Shown piece by piece: positions 1 to 9,105 of a stretch of DNA of 64,000 nt. The stretch's first letter is position 1, and every line of letters starts with the position of its first letter. The translations under genes were made by a program, and so were the position numbers. The notes beneath the pieces are model-generated. The model worked only from the letters and a program-made list of their open reading frames with translations. It searched no databases and was not told where the DNA came from. Source of the DNA: Steromphala cineraria (taxonomy: Eukaryota > Mollusca > Gastropoda > Trochida > Trochidae); assembly GCA_916613615.1 (NCBI GenBank), contig OU744724.1, positions 19,578,171 through 19,642,170 on the forward strand, read 5' to 3'.

Positions 1-717
1 AAGCTCGTTGAATGTCGCCATGTTGTGGATCATTCGAAACTTGGTGGAATTTTACTTCGGGACCAGGAAGATTGGTGAGTAAAACCCTGGGGCGTGATCG
101 GGTTGTAGCACCAACTCCAGAGCGTTCTTGTCGGTAAGCGTCTTGATGTTCTCTGCTAGAAGAGCGCTCTGGGCTTCTGAGTACTCCCGTGCCAGGGGAG
201 TCGCGGTCACGGGGGGAGGGCAGGTCAATGGCAACTTGTAACCTGTCCTCAGGGTGTTGGTGACGTAAGGATCTTCTAGTATTGTCCAGTTGCGCCAGAA
301 GATCCCTAATCTCCCGCCTACGGGTGTGGGGTGCACCGGCACGACTGGGGGCGGGAGGACCCAGCCGCGTGGGGCGCAGGCATCACTGTCTGGCGTAGGG
401 TCGCTTGCCACCCCTGCCTCCGCGTGGCTTGGGGGCGTCCCTTCCTCTGGAGGAGTTGGCAGATCGCTGGTACTGCGAGGAGGGACCCGACCTGGAGGGC
501 TGCGTCCTAACCCGCTGGCGCTTGTAAGGGCGTTGACTGTTGTTGTTCTGCCTCCGGAACGAGATGTTAGACACGTGTTGTAAGGTCCGGAAGGCAACCT
601 CCGTCTGGGTGACTGCAGCCTGCTCCTTGTAAACTTCCGGGATCTTATCCGCGAAGAGCGTCGATGCCGTGGGGGGAGCCTGTAGGAGGGACTTCTTGAA
701 CTCGGAGTCCCACGCAC
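1..717 (-). pseudogene. DIRS-like retrotransposon pol fragment (N-terminal reverse transcriptase), broken
   Basis: Read on the minus strand, an open frame overlaps the end of the gag-like ORF in another frame and runs into the first part of a reverse transcriptase. It contains the block LGIFWRNW, then a segment ending in the RT motif FYSPIFLVPK. A TAA stop (plus positions 49-51) follows this motif directly; beyond it the same frame stays open to the window edge and still reads RT-like residues (FRMIHNMATFNEL). Overlapping gag and RT frames and this RT motif style are seen in DIRS/tyrosine-recombinase retroelements. The assignment is by motif only: the RT catalytic box, RNase H, methylase and recombinase would lie outside the window. 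The premature stop suggests a dead copy. Confidence 0.7.
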
Positions 718-969
718 ATTGGTCTAGGAAGCCTGAGCGTCGAAGGTGGGTGAGGGAGCCGAGGCCAGCTCTGACGTTGTCGAGGACAAGCACCATGTTG
801 CGCCGCTGCCAGTCCATCAGGGTATGGAGGTGATCTAGACGAGAAGGGTTGTCGACGTCTAAGTCGGCCTTAATCGCGTCAGTCGAGGTGAGGAGGATCG
901 ACAGCGGCCTCAGAGTCCTTCTGAGGGCGGCCTCCACCGAAGAGATCTTAGTATCGGACACCTTGTACG
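383..969 (-). pseudogene. DIRS-like gag, C-terminal half (3' of the nested transposon)
   Basis: This is the downstream half of a gag-like ORF that ends in TGA (plus 383-385). The first part is leucine-rich and helical (VEAALRRTLRPLSILL, HLHTLMDWQRRNMVLVLDNV). The last 50 residues are Arg/Gly/Ser-rich and probably bind nucleic acid. The coding frame does not start here: it is entered directly from the end of the 970-2418 transposon, and continues the frame of the upstream half once the insertion and one copy of its 6-bp duplication are discounted. The apparent GTG start just inside is not a real start. The C-terminus overlaps the RT frame, as is usual for these elements. Confidence 0.7.
964..969. 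repeat. Target-site duplication, left copy (TGTACG)
   Basis: This 6-bp direct repeat matches 2419-2424 and abuts the inverted end of the nested transposon. Confidence 0.85.
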
Positions 970-2418
970 CAGGGTTGTCAAAAAGAAATTAAGTAGAAGG
1001 CAATATTGTTTTAGTTGAAGGCACCCAAACTGTCGTAGGCAGTTTGGCCGACGGCCGGAGGCCGGAGCGGGGGAAAGCAAGAGAGGGGGCATTGCCCCCT
1101 CTCGTTGGTGGGGGTCCGGGGGGCCTCCCCCGAAAATTTTTTTAAAAATGTGGATGCTGTTACACAGCAATTTCAGGCCCTCTTTTTGTGATTTTCCTGA
1201 CATTTAGCACCTGAATAAGTAGTCATTTTTTAATATTGATAAAATAATTATTCCATTTTTTTCTCTCTTTTACAGACAGTGTGACTGGAGTAAAAATGAA
1301 GACTTGAACACTGGTGTTTTAAATTGATGTCAACTTTTAATGACAGTAAATGAGAAAATATTGAATAATAGAATCACACAATTTCATTCCGGATAAAACC
1401 TACTCTTGTCATATCACAGTAAAAACAAATCCTGTAACTTCAGTAGTAAAAAAGTTTCATATGAATGAATTGCTGTTTTAATTATTTAAATTTTCAGTCT
1501 GTAATCACAGTTTAACAGAGAAATGATGTTGTAAGTGATATTTCATTACTAACCAATCTTCAGGATCAGAATTATCTACAACAAGTAATCATTTTCAAAA
1601 ACATAATAATAGGTTATTAGCACTAATATATACAAATAAATCATTCTTCATACTAAATTTTTATGTTTTGCAAAGCGAAATTGAAAAACGAAAATAAAAT
1701 AATTCTTGTCGAAAAATATTGTCATTTACGTATTACTATTCTCAAAACGAAATAATTCATGTTTGTATTGCAAGCTGGAACTAATTTCGCTATATATGCT
1801 AATTTTATTAAAAATATATTCAATATTGATGTAAACATGACCTACGTGTTTCAACCATGAAATGAATTTGCTGAATAAGAAATATAAATGCGTGAAAATA
1901 GCAGGAGCAGGCCATATTCTTTCGAATCGGCTTATTATAAGCTCATCCGCTATGAATACGTACCTTGAATAGGCTTTTCTGTCGATGAGACTGGCTGGAA
2001 AAAGACATCTAACATTCGTTGCCGCTTCCCAGGCGCCATTTTAAAAGAAAGCGCAATGCATTGTGGGTTACATGCTTACCTCCCTTGTGAAACTGGTTCT
2101 CCGTTGGACTTGCGCAGCCAGCTTAGCGCGGTTAGCCAACTCTTTAGCGAAGGCAGGAACCCAGTCTTATGAAATTTATCACTCAACATCGGGAGATACG
2201 TCAATATTTGTCAGAAATGTCCGAAGGGATAACGGTGTTGTTGATATTCGCACAATCGCAACGATATTAGATTTAGATTGGTGAGAATTAGTCAAGGCAG
2301 GGAAATCAATATTTACTTTTTGAACTATTAAAAAATGGTTTGTATTTGATTTGTAGACGGCGACAACATGTGAGTAGGCGGCGATATCGCCGGTCGCCGC
2401 CGTATTTTGACAACCCTG
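970..2418. mobile_element. Non-autonomous DNA transposon nested in the DIRS gag (14-bp TIR, 6-bp TSD)
   Basis: The two ends are exact inverted repeats (CAGGGTTGTCAAAA at 970, TTTTGACAACCCTG ending at 2418). The element is flanked by the direct repeat TGTACG at 964-969 and 2419-2424. Length 1,449 bp. Inside is a GC-rich foldback at about 1030-1135 and an otherwise AT-rich body; the other end carries a short inverted repeat made of CGCCG/CGGCG blocks (2376-2402). The longest frame (2063-2284, plus) resembles no transposase I know, so the element is probably mobilised in trans. The superfamily is not assigned: CAGGG ends recall hAT elements, but those duplicate 8 bp, not 6. Confidence 0.85.
1030..1140. 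repeat. GC-rich foldback cluster
   Basis: Several overlapping short inverted repeats occur here: AGAGGGGGCATTGCCCCCTCT is a stem with a 3-4 nt loop, preceded by GGCCGACGGCC and CGGAGGCCGG, and followed by a GGGGG...CCCCC stem before an A/T run. It is far more GC-rich than its surroundings and lies inside the nested transposon. Confidence 0.7.
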
Positions 2419-2424
2419 TGTACG
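2419..2424. repeat. Target-site duplication, right copy (TGTACG)
   Basis: This is the partner of 964-969. Within the gag it lies where the upstream half of the coding frame stops making sense. Confidence 0.85.
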
Positions 2425-3679
2425 TATGGTTGAGGTTTGGGGCCAGGCGTCCAATGGCGTCGTCCAGGGCGGCGGCCTTGTCGAAACGGCTGAGCGAGTG
2501 TACGGGCGTAGCTGCCGGTAGCTTCGAAGACTTCAGGGAGGAGGACAGCGAGAGCTTCTGGAAATCGTCCTGAAGCGCGGCTATACCCTCCAGCACATCA
2601 GGGTGAGGGGGGAGCTTGAGGTCAGGGTCCTCACGCACACAAGTGAGAGGGTCCGAGCCACCAGGGGAGGAGCCCTCTGGGAGTCTGTCAGCAATCCAGC
2701 TCGACACCATCTTCAAGGGCAAGAAGGTGGGGCCCTCTGCCTCGTCGTCATCGTAGTCGGGGACGAAGTGACGTTCATCATCAGAGATAACGGGAGAGTG
2801 GCGCCTCTTCCTTGAAGATCTGGGCGTCTTCGGTGGCGTCTGGGAGCCGGAGCGGCGTGAGCGCCGGGAGGTGGACCTGTCCACTGACGGAGAGCGAGAG
2901 CGGGAAGGCGTCCTGGAGCGCCGCGAGCGTCGTTGGCGTCGAGGAGGGGAGGGGCTCCTGGAGCGACGAGGTGAGCGGGATGTCCTGACGTCCCTAGGAG
3001 GAGAGTCCCTGGAGCGCTGGCGCCGGTCTGAGCGCTGCTTGGGGTCCAGGCGCTGGCGTTGGTCTCGATCTCCCAATCGTTGGCGCTGATCCTGACGCTG
3101 GTCACGATCCCTGGAGTGCTGGCGCTGGTCCTGGCGCTGGTCCGAGCGTTGGTCGTGACGCTGGCGGTTGTCAGGGCGCTGGTCCTGGCGCTGGTCCAGG
3201 CGAGAGTCCGGGCGCTGGTCCTGGCGTTGGCGTTGGTCCTGGTCCTGTGACAGAGGTTGACGGGCCATCAACTTGTCAAACATGCTGGACATGATGAGCT
3301 CCAGCTCCGGGCGAGAGAGGGTCGAGGACGTGCTGGGCGTCGGAGGCGGCGTCTGCCGAGCAGGAGGAGGAGGAGGAGGAGGAGGAGGCGGCGGCGTGGG
3401 TGAGCGACGGGGCTCCTCCTGGCGTGGAGAGTCCAGAGAGCCGGCCGGCTCGACAGGAGGGAGGTCGGTGGTGGGGTCGGACATGCTCCTACGTCGACGC
3501 TGAGTAAGTCTCTTCCTGCGAGCTGAGGTGAAGACCTTGAAGTCGATGGGGGAGAGGTCAGAACACTCTGCACAGCGGTCGTCCACAAGGCAGATCCTGG
3601 GAAGACAATCTGGGCAGCGGAGGTGTGGGTCCTTGGCCGACTTGGAGGAGCGACACAACACACAGTAGACTCTTGGCAT
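2425..3679 (-). pseudogene. DIRS-like gag, N-terminal half
   Basis: I chose the ATG at plus 3677-3679 because it opens directly onto a cysteine-rich module. Residues 1-45 hold CVLC, then spaced CPDC, a Cys and CAEC, a zinc-ribbon-like arrangement. A basic segment and a polyproline run follow, then a long low-complexity region of Arg/Asp/Gln repeats and SR/RS dipeptides, and then a C-terminal leucine-rich helical part. The frame is open upstream to 3802, but only with non-ATG codons or later Met codons. It is interrupted by the transposon at 970-2418. Structural nucleic-acid-binding gag is inferred from composition and from the neighbouring RT. No homology search was possible. Confidence 0.65.
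3062..3245. repeat. Minisatellite inside gag (Arg/Asp/Gln repeat)
   Basis: Tandem variants of a 12-18 bp unit built on GCGCTGGTCCTG read on the minus strand as a degenerate DQRQDQR-type repeat. The repetition is at both DNA and protein level, so it could expand by slippage without losing frame. Confidence 0.75.
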
Positions 3680-4740
3680 AAATACTGTAACACATAAGTC
3701 AGAGACATGCCAATCATGGAGACACACACAAGGGGAATGCATACAAAAATTTAAAATTAAGAATTTAAAAATTTGATTAAGAGCGTGCCCCTTTAAGGGC
3801 AAGCGAAAACGGGAAAATTTATGTCCCGGAAAGGTTGCCGTAGAAAATTAAATAAGATGTAATGAAATAATTTTGAAGGAAAAAATTATTATTACAAGTT
3901 TATTTAATAGGAATGAATGCAAAAATGAAATGCATTAGATGGAATATGTAATATGAAATTAATATATAGGGATAAGTGATTATGATATATATTAATTTAT
4001 GATTGAAAAAAATTTTATGAAATTTTTTGTGAAAAAGATATAAGAAATAAAATATAATGCGATATATTATTATTTTTATATGAAATGGGATATAAGCTGC
4101 TGGAAGTAATGCATAGAAACACTTAGAAAGTGCTTAGAAATGCAAAACGAGTTTTTAGAAGGAAAAAACAGGCAGCCATAGTATTTGGACCAAAGCAAGG
4201 TAGATGTGACGTAAGCAGGAAATGCGGACGTGCAGAAAAGCAGGTCAACAGAACCAGCCAACGTAGATGGAAAAACAAGAAGGAAAAGAAGGAAGGGGAG
4301 TACGAAATAGGCAGATCGACCCCCCAGAAGGTATTTCCAAGTGAAATAGAACATGCAAGGACGTAAACATGGCGAGGTGCCACGTACATGATCAAAATCA
4401 CCAAGTGCAAAAAGATCGCGAAAGCGAAGTTAGAAGGAAACATCGATACATTAGAAACGATGGGGGCAGCAAAAAGAGTAATGACGGAAGGAAAGGAAGG
4501 AAAAAGATCAGAAAAACCAACCGTGAAGAAAATCAGTAAGCGAGATGAAAATACATGCGTTCTCTAAGAGAGAGAAAGAAAGTATGATACGAATTTTACC
4601 CAGGATTCCGGTTTCCCGCTCATGCGCAGTGGGCTGGGGGCAGCCCATCCGGTAAGCACGATGAATTTCGCGGTAAACCTCTGTCTCTCGTGAGAAAGGT
4701 GAGTGGCATATACTAAGTTAGGTAGGTTAAAAATTTAGAC
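3680..4740. other. Probable 5' leader/terminal region of the DIRS-like element
   Basis: No gene is seen. The first part (3780-4110) is A/T-rich. The stretch 4130-4560 is strongly purine-rich on the plus strand. A GC-richer block at 4600-4710 contains a short palindromic patch (GGGCTGGGGGCAGCCC). This lies upstream of the minus-strand gag, where the element's leader and terminal repeat should be, but the true boundary cannot be seen without a second copy. Confidence 0.35.
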
Positions 4741-5140
4741 TTTAAGGCCTGGACATTTGCAATAAAGCAGGCGCAAACAGCATATCACCATAAAGATGAA
4801 TACAATCCATAGATATATCCACTTTTACAATCATTTCCCATAATCAAATGCAAAGATATGTTGTCTATCATTTATGTTACAACAGCTGAAAATGTTTGGT
4901 ATTAAAAGACCAGACCAGAGTTGTGACGATATATCGATATATCGAGTACCCTGATACTTAATCTGACGACATATGTGAACCGTAAAGTTGATTTTAAAAC
5001 CACCTCATTAACCTTGAAATCAGGATTTTTTTCAAACATGCCTTTTTTTTGTGTAAAATATGTGGAAATAGTGTATCGTGAGATCCCCTCATGATACGTC
5101 TTCAATGCACAATGAAGACACCTCAAGTTAATGTTTTCCT

Positions 5141-6357
5141 CAAAAAATAGAGCCATTGGCTCTGTAGCTCATCAGGCTTCATCATCAATAATGCTGTAGA
5201 GTTTGGTCAATGTGATTCCCCCTTTGTAGAGGCCACAGGGTCACCATTCATAAAATTCAGTATATATAGGCGACAAGTTTCAGTTTTCTAGGCCTTTACT
5301 TCTGATGAAGAAAATGAAAATAGATTTGAAGGACGTTCCTGTTGCCTTTATTAGGGGCAACAGGGTCACCAAAGCTACAATTCATAATCATCACTAGTCA
5401 CGGAGTCTGTACACAAAGTTCAAGCTTTCTAGGCCTTATGCTTCTGGAGAAGAAGATGAAAATAGGTTTTTAGGGCGTGGCCCGTGGCCCTTATAAGGGG
5501 TCACAGGGCCACCAAAGCTACAATTTATAATCCTCATTAGCCAAGGAGTCTGTACACAAAGTTTCAGCTTTCTAGGCCTTATGCTTCTGGAGAAGAAGAT
5601 GAATATAGGTTTTTAGGGCGTGGCCCCTGTGGCCCTTATAAGGGGTCACAGGGCCACCAAAGCTATAATTTATAATCCTCACTAACAAAGGAGTCTGTAC
5701 ACAAAGTTTCAGCTTTCTGGGCCTGGTTTTTAGGCCGTGGTCCCTGTGGCCCTTATTAGGGGCCACAGGGCCACTAAAGCTACAATTTTTAATCCTCACT
5801 AGTCAAGAAGTCTGTACACAAAGTTCAAGCTTTCTAGGCCTTATGCTTCTGGAGAAGAAGATGAAAATAGGTTTTTAGGGCGTGGCCCGTGGCCCTTATA
5901 AGGGGTCACAGGGCCACCAAAGCTACAATTTATAATCCTCATTAGCCAAGGAGTCTGTACACAAAGTTTCAGCTTTCTAGGCCTTATGCTTCTGGAGAAG
6001 AAGATGAATATAGGTTTTTAGGGCGTGGCCCCTGTGGCCCTTATAAGGGGTCACAGGGCCACCAAAGCTATAATTTATAATCCTCACTAACAAAGGAGTC
6101 TGTACACAAAGTTTCAGCTTTCTGGGCCTGGTTTTTAGGCCGTGGTCCCTGTGGCCCTTATTAGGGGCCACAGGGCCACCAAAGCTACAATTTTCAATCC
6201 TCACTAGTCAAGGAGTCTGTACACCAAGTTTAAGCTTTCTAGGCCTTATGGTTCTGGAGAAGAAGTCGAAATTCCACAAAGTTTACGGACGGACGGACGC
6301 CGGACACCATGCCATGCCATAAGCCCATCGGGCCTTACAGGCCAGATGAGCTAAAAA
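5141..6357 (-). mobile_element. Helentron-like (HINE/'pearl'-type) element, long copy
   Basis: Read on the minus strand the element begins with a T-rich stretch and TAGCTCATC (6345-6353), followed by a GGACGGACGG-type patch. It has a tandem core and then the inverse motif GATGAGCTA (5165-5173), a perfect small hairpin (AGAGCCAATGGCTCT) and a T-run. Subterminal inverted repeats, a tandem core and a 3' hairpin followed by T's are the hallmarks described for Helentron-associated elements such as the bivalve 'pearl' family. The core has units of about 143, 145 and 117 bp that repeat as a 405-bp higher-order unit (5405, 5548, 5693, then 5810, 5953, 6098, 6215). There is no coding capacity. Confidence 0.7.
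5405..6214. repeat. Two copies of a 405-bp higher-order tandem repeat
   Basis: The motif GTCTGTAC recurs at spacings 143, 145, 117, 143, 145 and 117 bp, so the array is a recent duplication of a three-unit block. The two 75-codon minus-strand frames at 5572-5799 and 5977-6204 are shadows of this repeat, not genes. Confidence 0.9.
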
Positions 6358-6625
6358 TTAGTGAAAATAAAAATTAGTGTGTGAGCAAAAAAATATTGTG
6401 TGGAATTGAATTTTCCTCCTAACAAAAACCCCTTTGTTTCATTTTAACATTCTAAGAAATTTCATGAACATAAGATATCATATTGGACCAAAATTAAAGT
6501 TTGTGACAGTTAACACTATGAAATATTTTTGAGAAGAGTTCGGGTAAAATGTAGTTAGTGTTCATTGCAAATAACTCATGTACTACATTAGCACAACCCT
6601 GGTGTATGAGGATATTCCCAGTCAC

Positions 6626-6769
6626 CTTATCAAATCCTGCTTCCTCTAGTCTGCCCCCAAGAGCTGGGCCAATCCCTGCCAAATCAGTCACAAGCTTCTC
6701 CCCCATTGGTTCCGACACAAAGTTGCTATGTTTCACTGAAGTGGACGACATGATTGCTGCTTCGTAGCT
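6626..6769 (-). CDS. BANF1: Barrier-to-autointegration factor (BAF/BANF1) family, first coding exon; gene incomplete in window
   Basis: BAF is a small dimeric DNA- and LEM-domain-binding protein of chromatin and the nuclear envelope. This exon gives 42 residues from the ATG at 6751-6749. It carries the hallmark N-terminal segment FVSEPMGEK, then a helix-hairpin-helix-like LAGIG...[12 protein letters not shown]; full-length BAF is about 89 aa. A good acceptor (CCCTCCAG) lies 18 nt before the ATG, so the exon starts in the 5'UTR. The frame stays open after GFDK, but the residues stop resembling BAF exactly at AAG/GTGACT, which I take as the donor. The second coding exon was not found in the 6.6 kb downstream, so it lies beyond the window or is lost. 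Confidence 0.8.
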
Positions 6770-7084
6770 CTGGAGGGAGAAAAGTGACACATGGAAAACC
6801 TTTTTAATAAGATTTAAATTGGAAATTGGGGGTATAACTTTATCCCATTAAAAGGACAGTCGTATCAGGTATCTGTTTGTGGAAATATTTTAGTAGGACT
6901 TTCCTGTTAACAAAAGTATTTATCATGATTAGTTCATTCACACCTAATTTCAAATATGTTAGTGAGGTTTACATTTCAGCTGTTCAGGATTTTACAACTT
7001 GACAAATCGTAAAGTGTATCACTCAAAAAAAGAAAGTCATCATGAAATGAAGGCAATCATCAGAGCCACGAGTGTGAAATAGAT

Positions 7085-7241
7085 TTCTAGCACAAATCAT
7101 TATTGTATCTGATATATTTTATTATGCATTATTTCTAAGTATGCTGCTCATTTTGGTGCTCATGTATGTTTGCAATATGTGTACAATCTGATGTATAATG
7201 GGCCTGTGGCCCTTTTACTGAAATAAACTCTCTCTCTCTCT
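7085..7241 (+). mobile_element. Non-LTR retroelement 3'-end fragment with (CT)n tail
   Basis: It ends with the stem GGGCCTGTGGCCC, AATAAA at 7222-7227 and (CT)7. The same design recurs at 29.7, 30.96 and 31.55 kb. The 5' limit is uncertain. Confidence 0.55.
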
Positions 7242-7882
7242 AAATGTGCTTCCCTTTTATCAATTAATAAGTTATGTTTTAATTTTGTTAATGAATTAGC
7301 ATAATATAGCATACTTGTTTTCTGGCAATGACAAATTAATGCTAAAATTTCAAGATGGCTGATCAGAGCTGATAGATAGGTGTCTTTAAGGTGCTAACTG
7401 ACTATTATAGTGACTAAGGTGTAAATATTGGCAATAAAGAAATCATTTGTTAGTTAATTCAGAATAATCATAATTCCTTGTGGATATGAATTGTACTACA
7501 GTAGTACAGTATATATAATTGTATCTTTCAGAATTTTAAGGAATTTGTAAAAGTTTGGAATTAGTTTCTTCAATTAAAAAGTTTGAATATATCTTTTAGC
7601 TGAAGATAGTATGTGAATTCAATTATCAATGGATTATAATTTATTACCCACATTTACAAATAATTCATGATAACAAAAGTTATCAGTTGTTTTGTCGTAG
7701 TAATGCATTCCAAGATTGTAGCTTCGATGATTGGCTTCATTTCACAATGTTTTTCTTTTTGAGTGTTACACTTTATTCTTTGTCAAATTGTTAAATCTTG
7801 AACAACTGAAATGTTAACCTCACAAACATATTTGAAATCAAGTATTAAATTATCATGTAAAAATCATATATATATTTTTTAA

Positions 7883-7891
7883 CAGCCTACA
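7883..7891. repeat. 9-bp target-site duplication, left (CAGCCTACA)
   Basis: Identical to 8503-8511 and directly abutting MITE copy A. Confidence 0.88.
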
Positions 7892-8502
7892 CATTCTCTC
7901 CCCACAGAGGCAGTCATACCCGAGTTAGCCTCTGTTCTATTACACCAAGATCCTGGGGTTCCGACAGATTGCCCTAGCGGGAAAAAGTTGCAACTTGAGA
8001 TATCTCCCTCATTTGCAGCCAATGAAAACACCTTTTGGATATCCACGACTTGGGGAATTCTCAACGGTCGTATAGTGACTTGCAAAAGCATGCCTTTAGG
8101 TTTATTTTTCATTAACAGTGTGAGAGGGAAAATATTTGCAAATCAGATATGGATAGGGTTTTTCATTAAAAACATACTGTTTTATAATAAAATTGTTATT
8201 TGTTTTATGATAAATTTTATTTTAATAATTTACCAAATAAAAACTAATGAGAAGGTAAAAAGCAATGTTTTGTAGAAGGAAAAGTTATCTCCCCTGGATG
8301 TTAAATTTCAAGAATAGCTTTGCCGAACCACACAGGAATAGCCGAGCTTTTGCGAATGACCACTTTTGAAACGGCGTAGCTGATTGCACAACTAACTTTG
8401 ATAGCCTCCAATCAGATTTCTACCTTTCTATCCCATATATTAGCCGTAATAGAACAGAGGCTAACTCGGGTATGACTGAGCTGCCTCTGTGGGGAGAGAA
8501 TG
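7892..8502. mobile_element. Mutator-like MITE, copy A (9-bp TSD)
   Basis: Length 611 bp. The long terminal inverted repeats (about 55-60 bp) start CATTCTCTCCCCACAGAGG, and the element is flanked by the exact 9-bp direct repeat CAGCCTACA (7883-7891 and 8503-8511). Long inverted ends and a 9-bp duplication point to the Mutator (MULE) superfamily. It encodes nothing. Copy B at 14984 is in the opposite orientation. Confidence 0.88.
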
Positions 8503-8511
8503 CAGCCTACA
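8503..8511. repeat. 9-bp target-site duplication, right (CAGCCTACA)
   Basis: Identical to 7883-7891. Confidence 0.88.
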
Positions 8512-9016
8512 GGAAAGTTCTACTGAATATTGTTTCCACAAAAAAATCCCCGCTCGAATGGTCTCTTTAAATGAGGGGTGTAGGATCGATTTTACAGGAG
8601 TGACACAATCTTTGTTTCATTCATTTATCAACAGTTTCACTTTTGCTTGAAAATACGTCATATTTAGTTTCGCTTTTGTTTTAATACAATGAAACAAGCT
8701 ATTCTTTTGTCAAGTTTTGAGCATAATTCATCTTAGACACAAGACACTGGTTAAATATTTGTTTACATTTTCATAACGATTACAAAAAACATCAACAGAT
8801 CATCACAGGTTCTCGATCAGTTAGAAATAAAGCCATGCTGATTCAATCACAAAACAGTACGCAGTAGGCCTAGATAAACAGATATCATCTAGATCGTCGG
8901 TCTAAATATTGTATGTCGTAGTGTTTGATTTCCTAAAAACACCAAACTTGTTTTATATCAACAACAGCAATGACAAAAACTACATTCATCGTTATAATGA
9001 AATCACTTCAACTTAC

Positions 9017-9105
9017 CTTTTATTATTGGCGGGAGGTTGTGATGGTTCTGATCCTGACTCGAATAAGCGCAAGGTAATTTTCACTATTTTACCTTTTGTC
9101 AAAGG
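9017..9105 (-). other. BANF1: Probable 5'UTR exon of the BAF-family gene
   Basis: On the minus strand a strong donor (AAAAG/GTAAGTTGAAG) ends a short non-coding stretch at 9017. It pairs naturally with the acceptor at 6770, giving a 2.2-kb 5'UTR intron. Upstream there is an AT-rich TATA-like patch near 9126-9134, so transcription may start near 9100; the outer edge given here is a guess. Confidence 0.45.

Larger units (their letters stand above)
6770..9016. other. Probable BAF 5'UTR intron; intergenic-like sequence
   Basis: AT-rich sequence without coding frames I believe. It contains a non-LTR 3'-end remnant (7190-7241) and the 9-bp-TSD MITE copy A (7892-8502), both annotated separately. 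Confidence 0.5.

Noticed and set aside
290..583. 97-codon plus-strand frame over the DIRS region
   Set aside because: Shadow of the GC-rich minus-strand gag/RT overlap; no start context or family resemblance.
2063..2284. 73-codon plus-strand ORF in the nested transposon
   Set aside because: No transposase motif; probably incidental to a non-autonomous element.
4076..4443. Minus-strand frames of 92 and 106 codons rich in Phe/Leu/Ser
   Set aside because: They mirror a purine-rich plus strand; composition rather than a membrane protein.
5572..6204. Two near-identical 75-codon minus-strand proteins
   Set aside because: Created by the 405-bp tandem duplication in the Helentron-like element.
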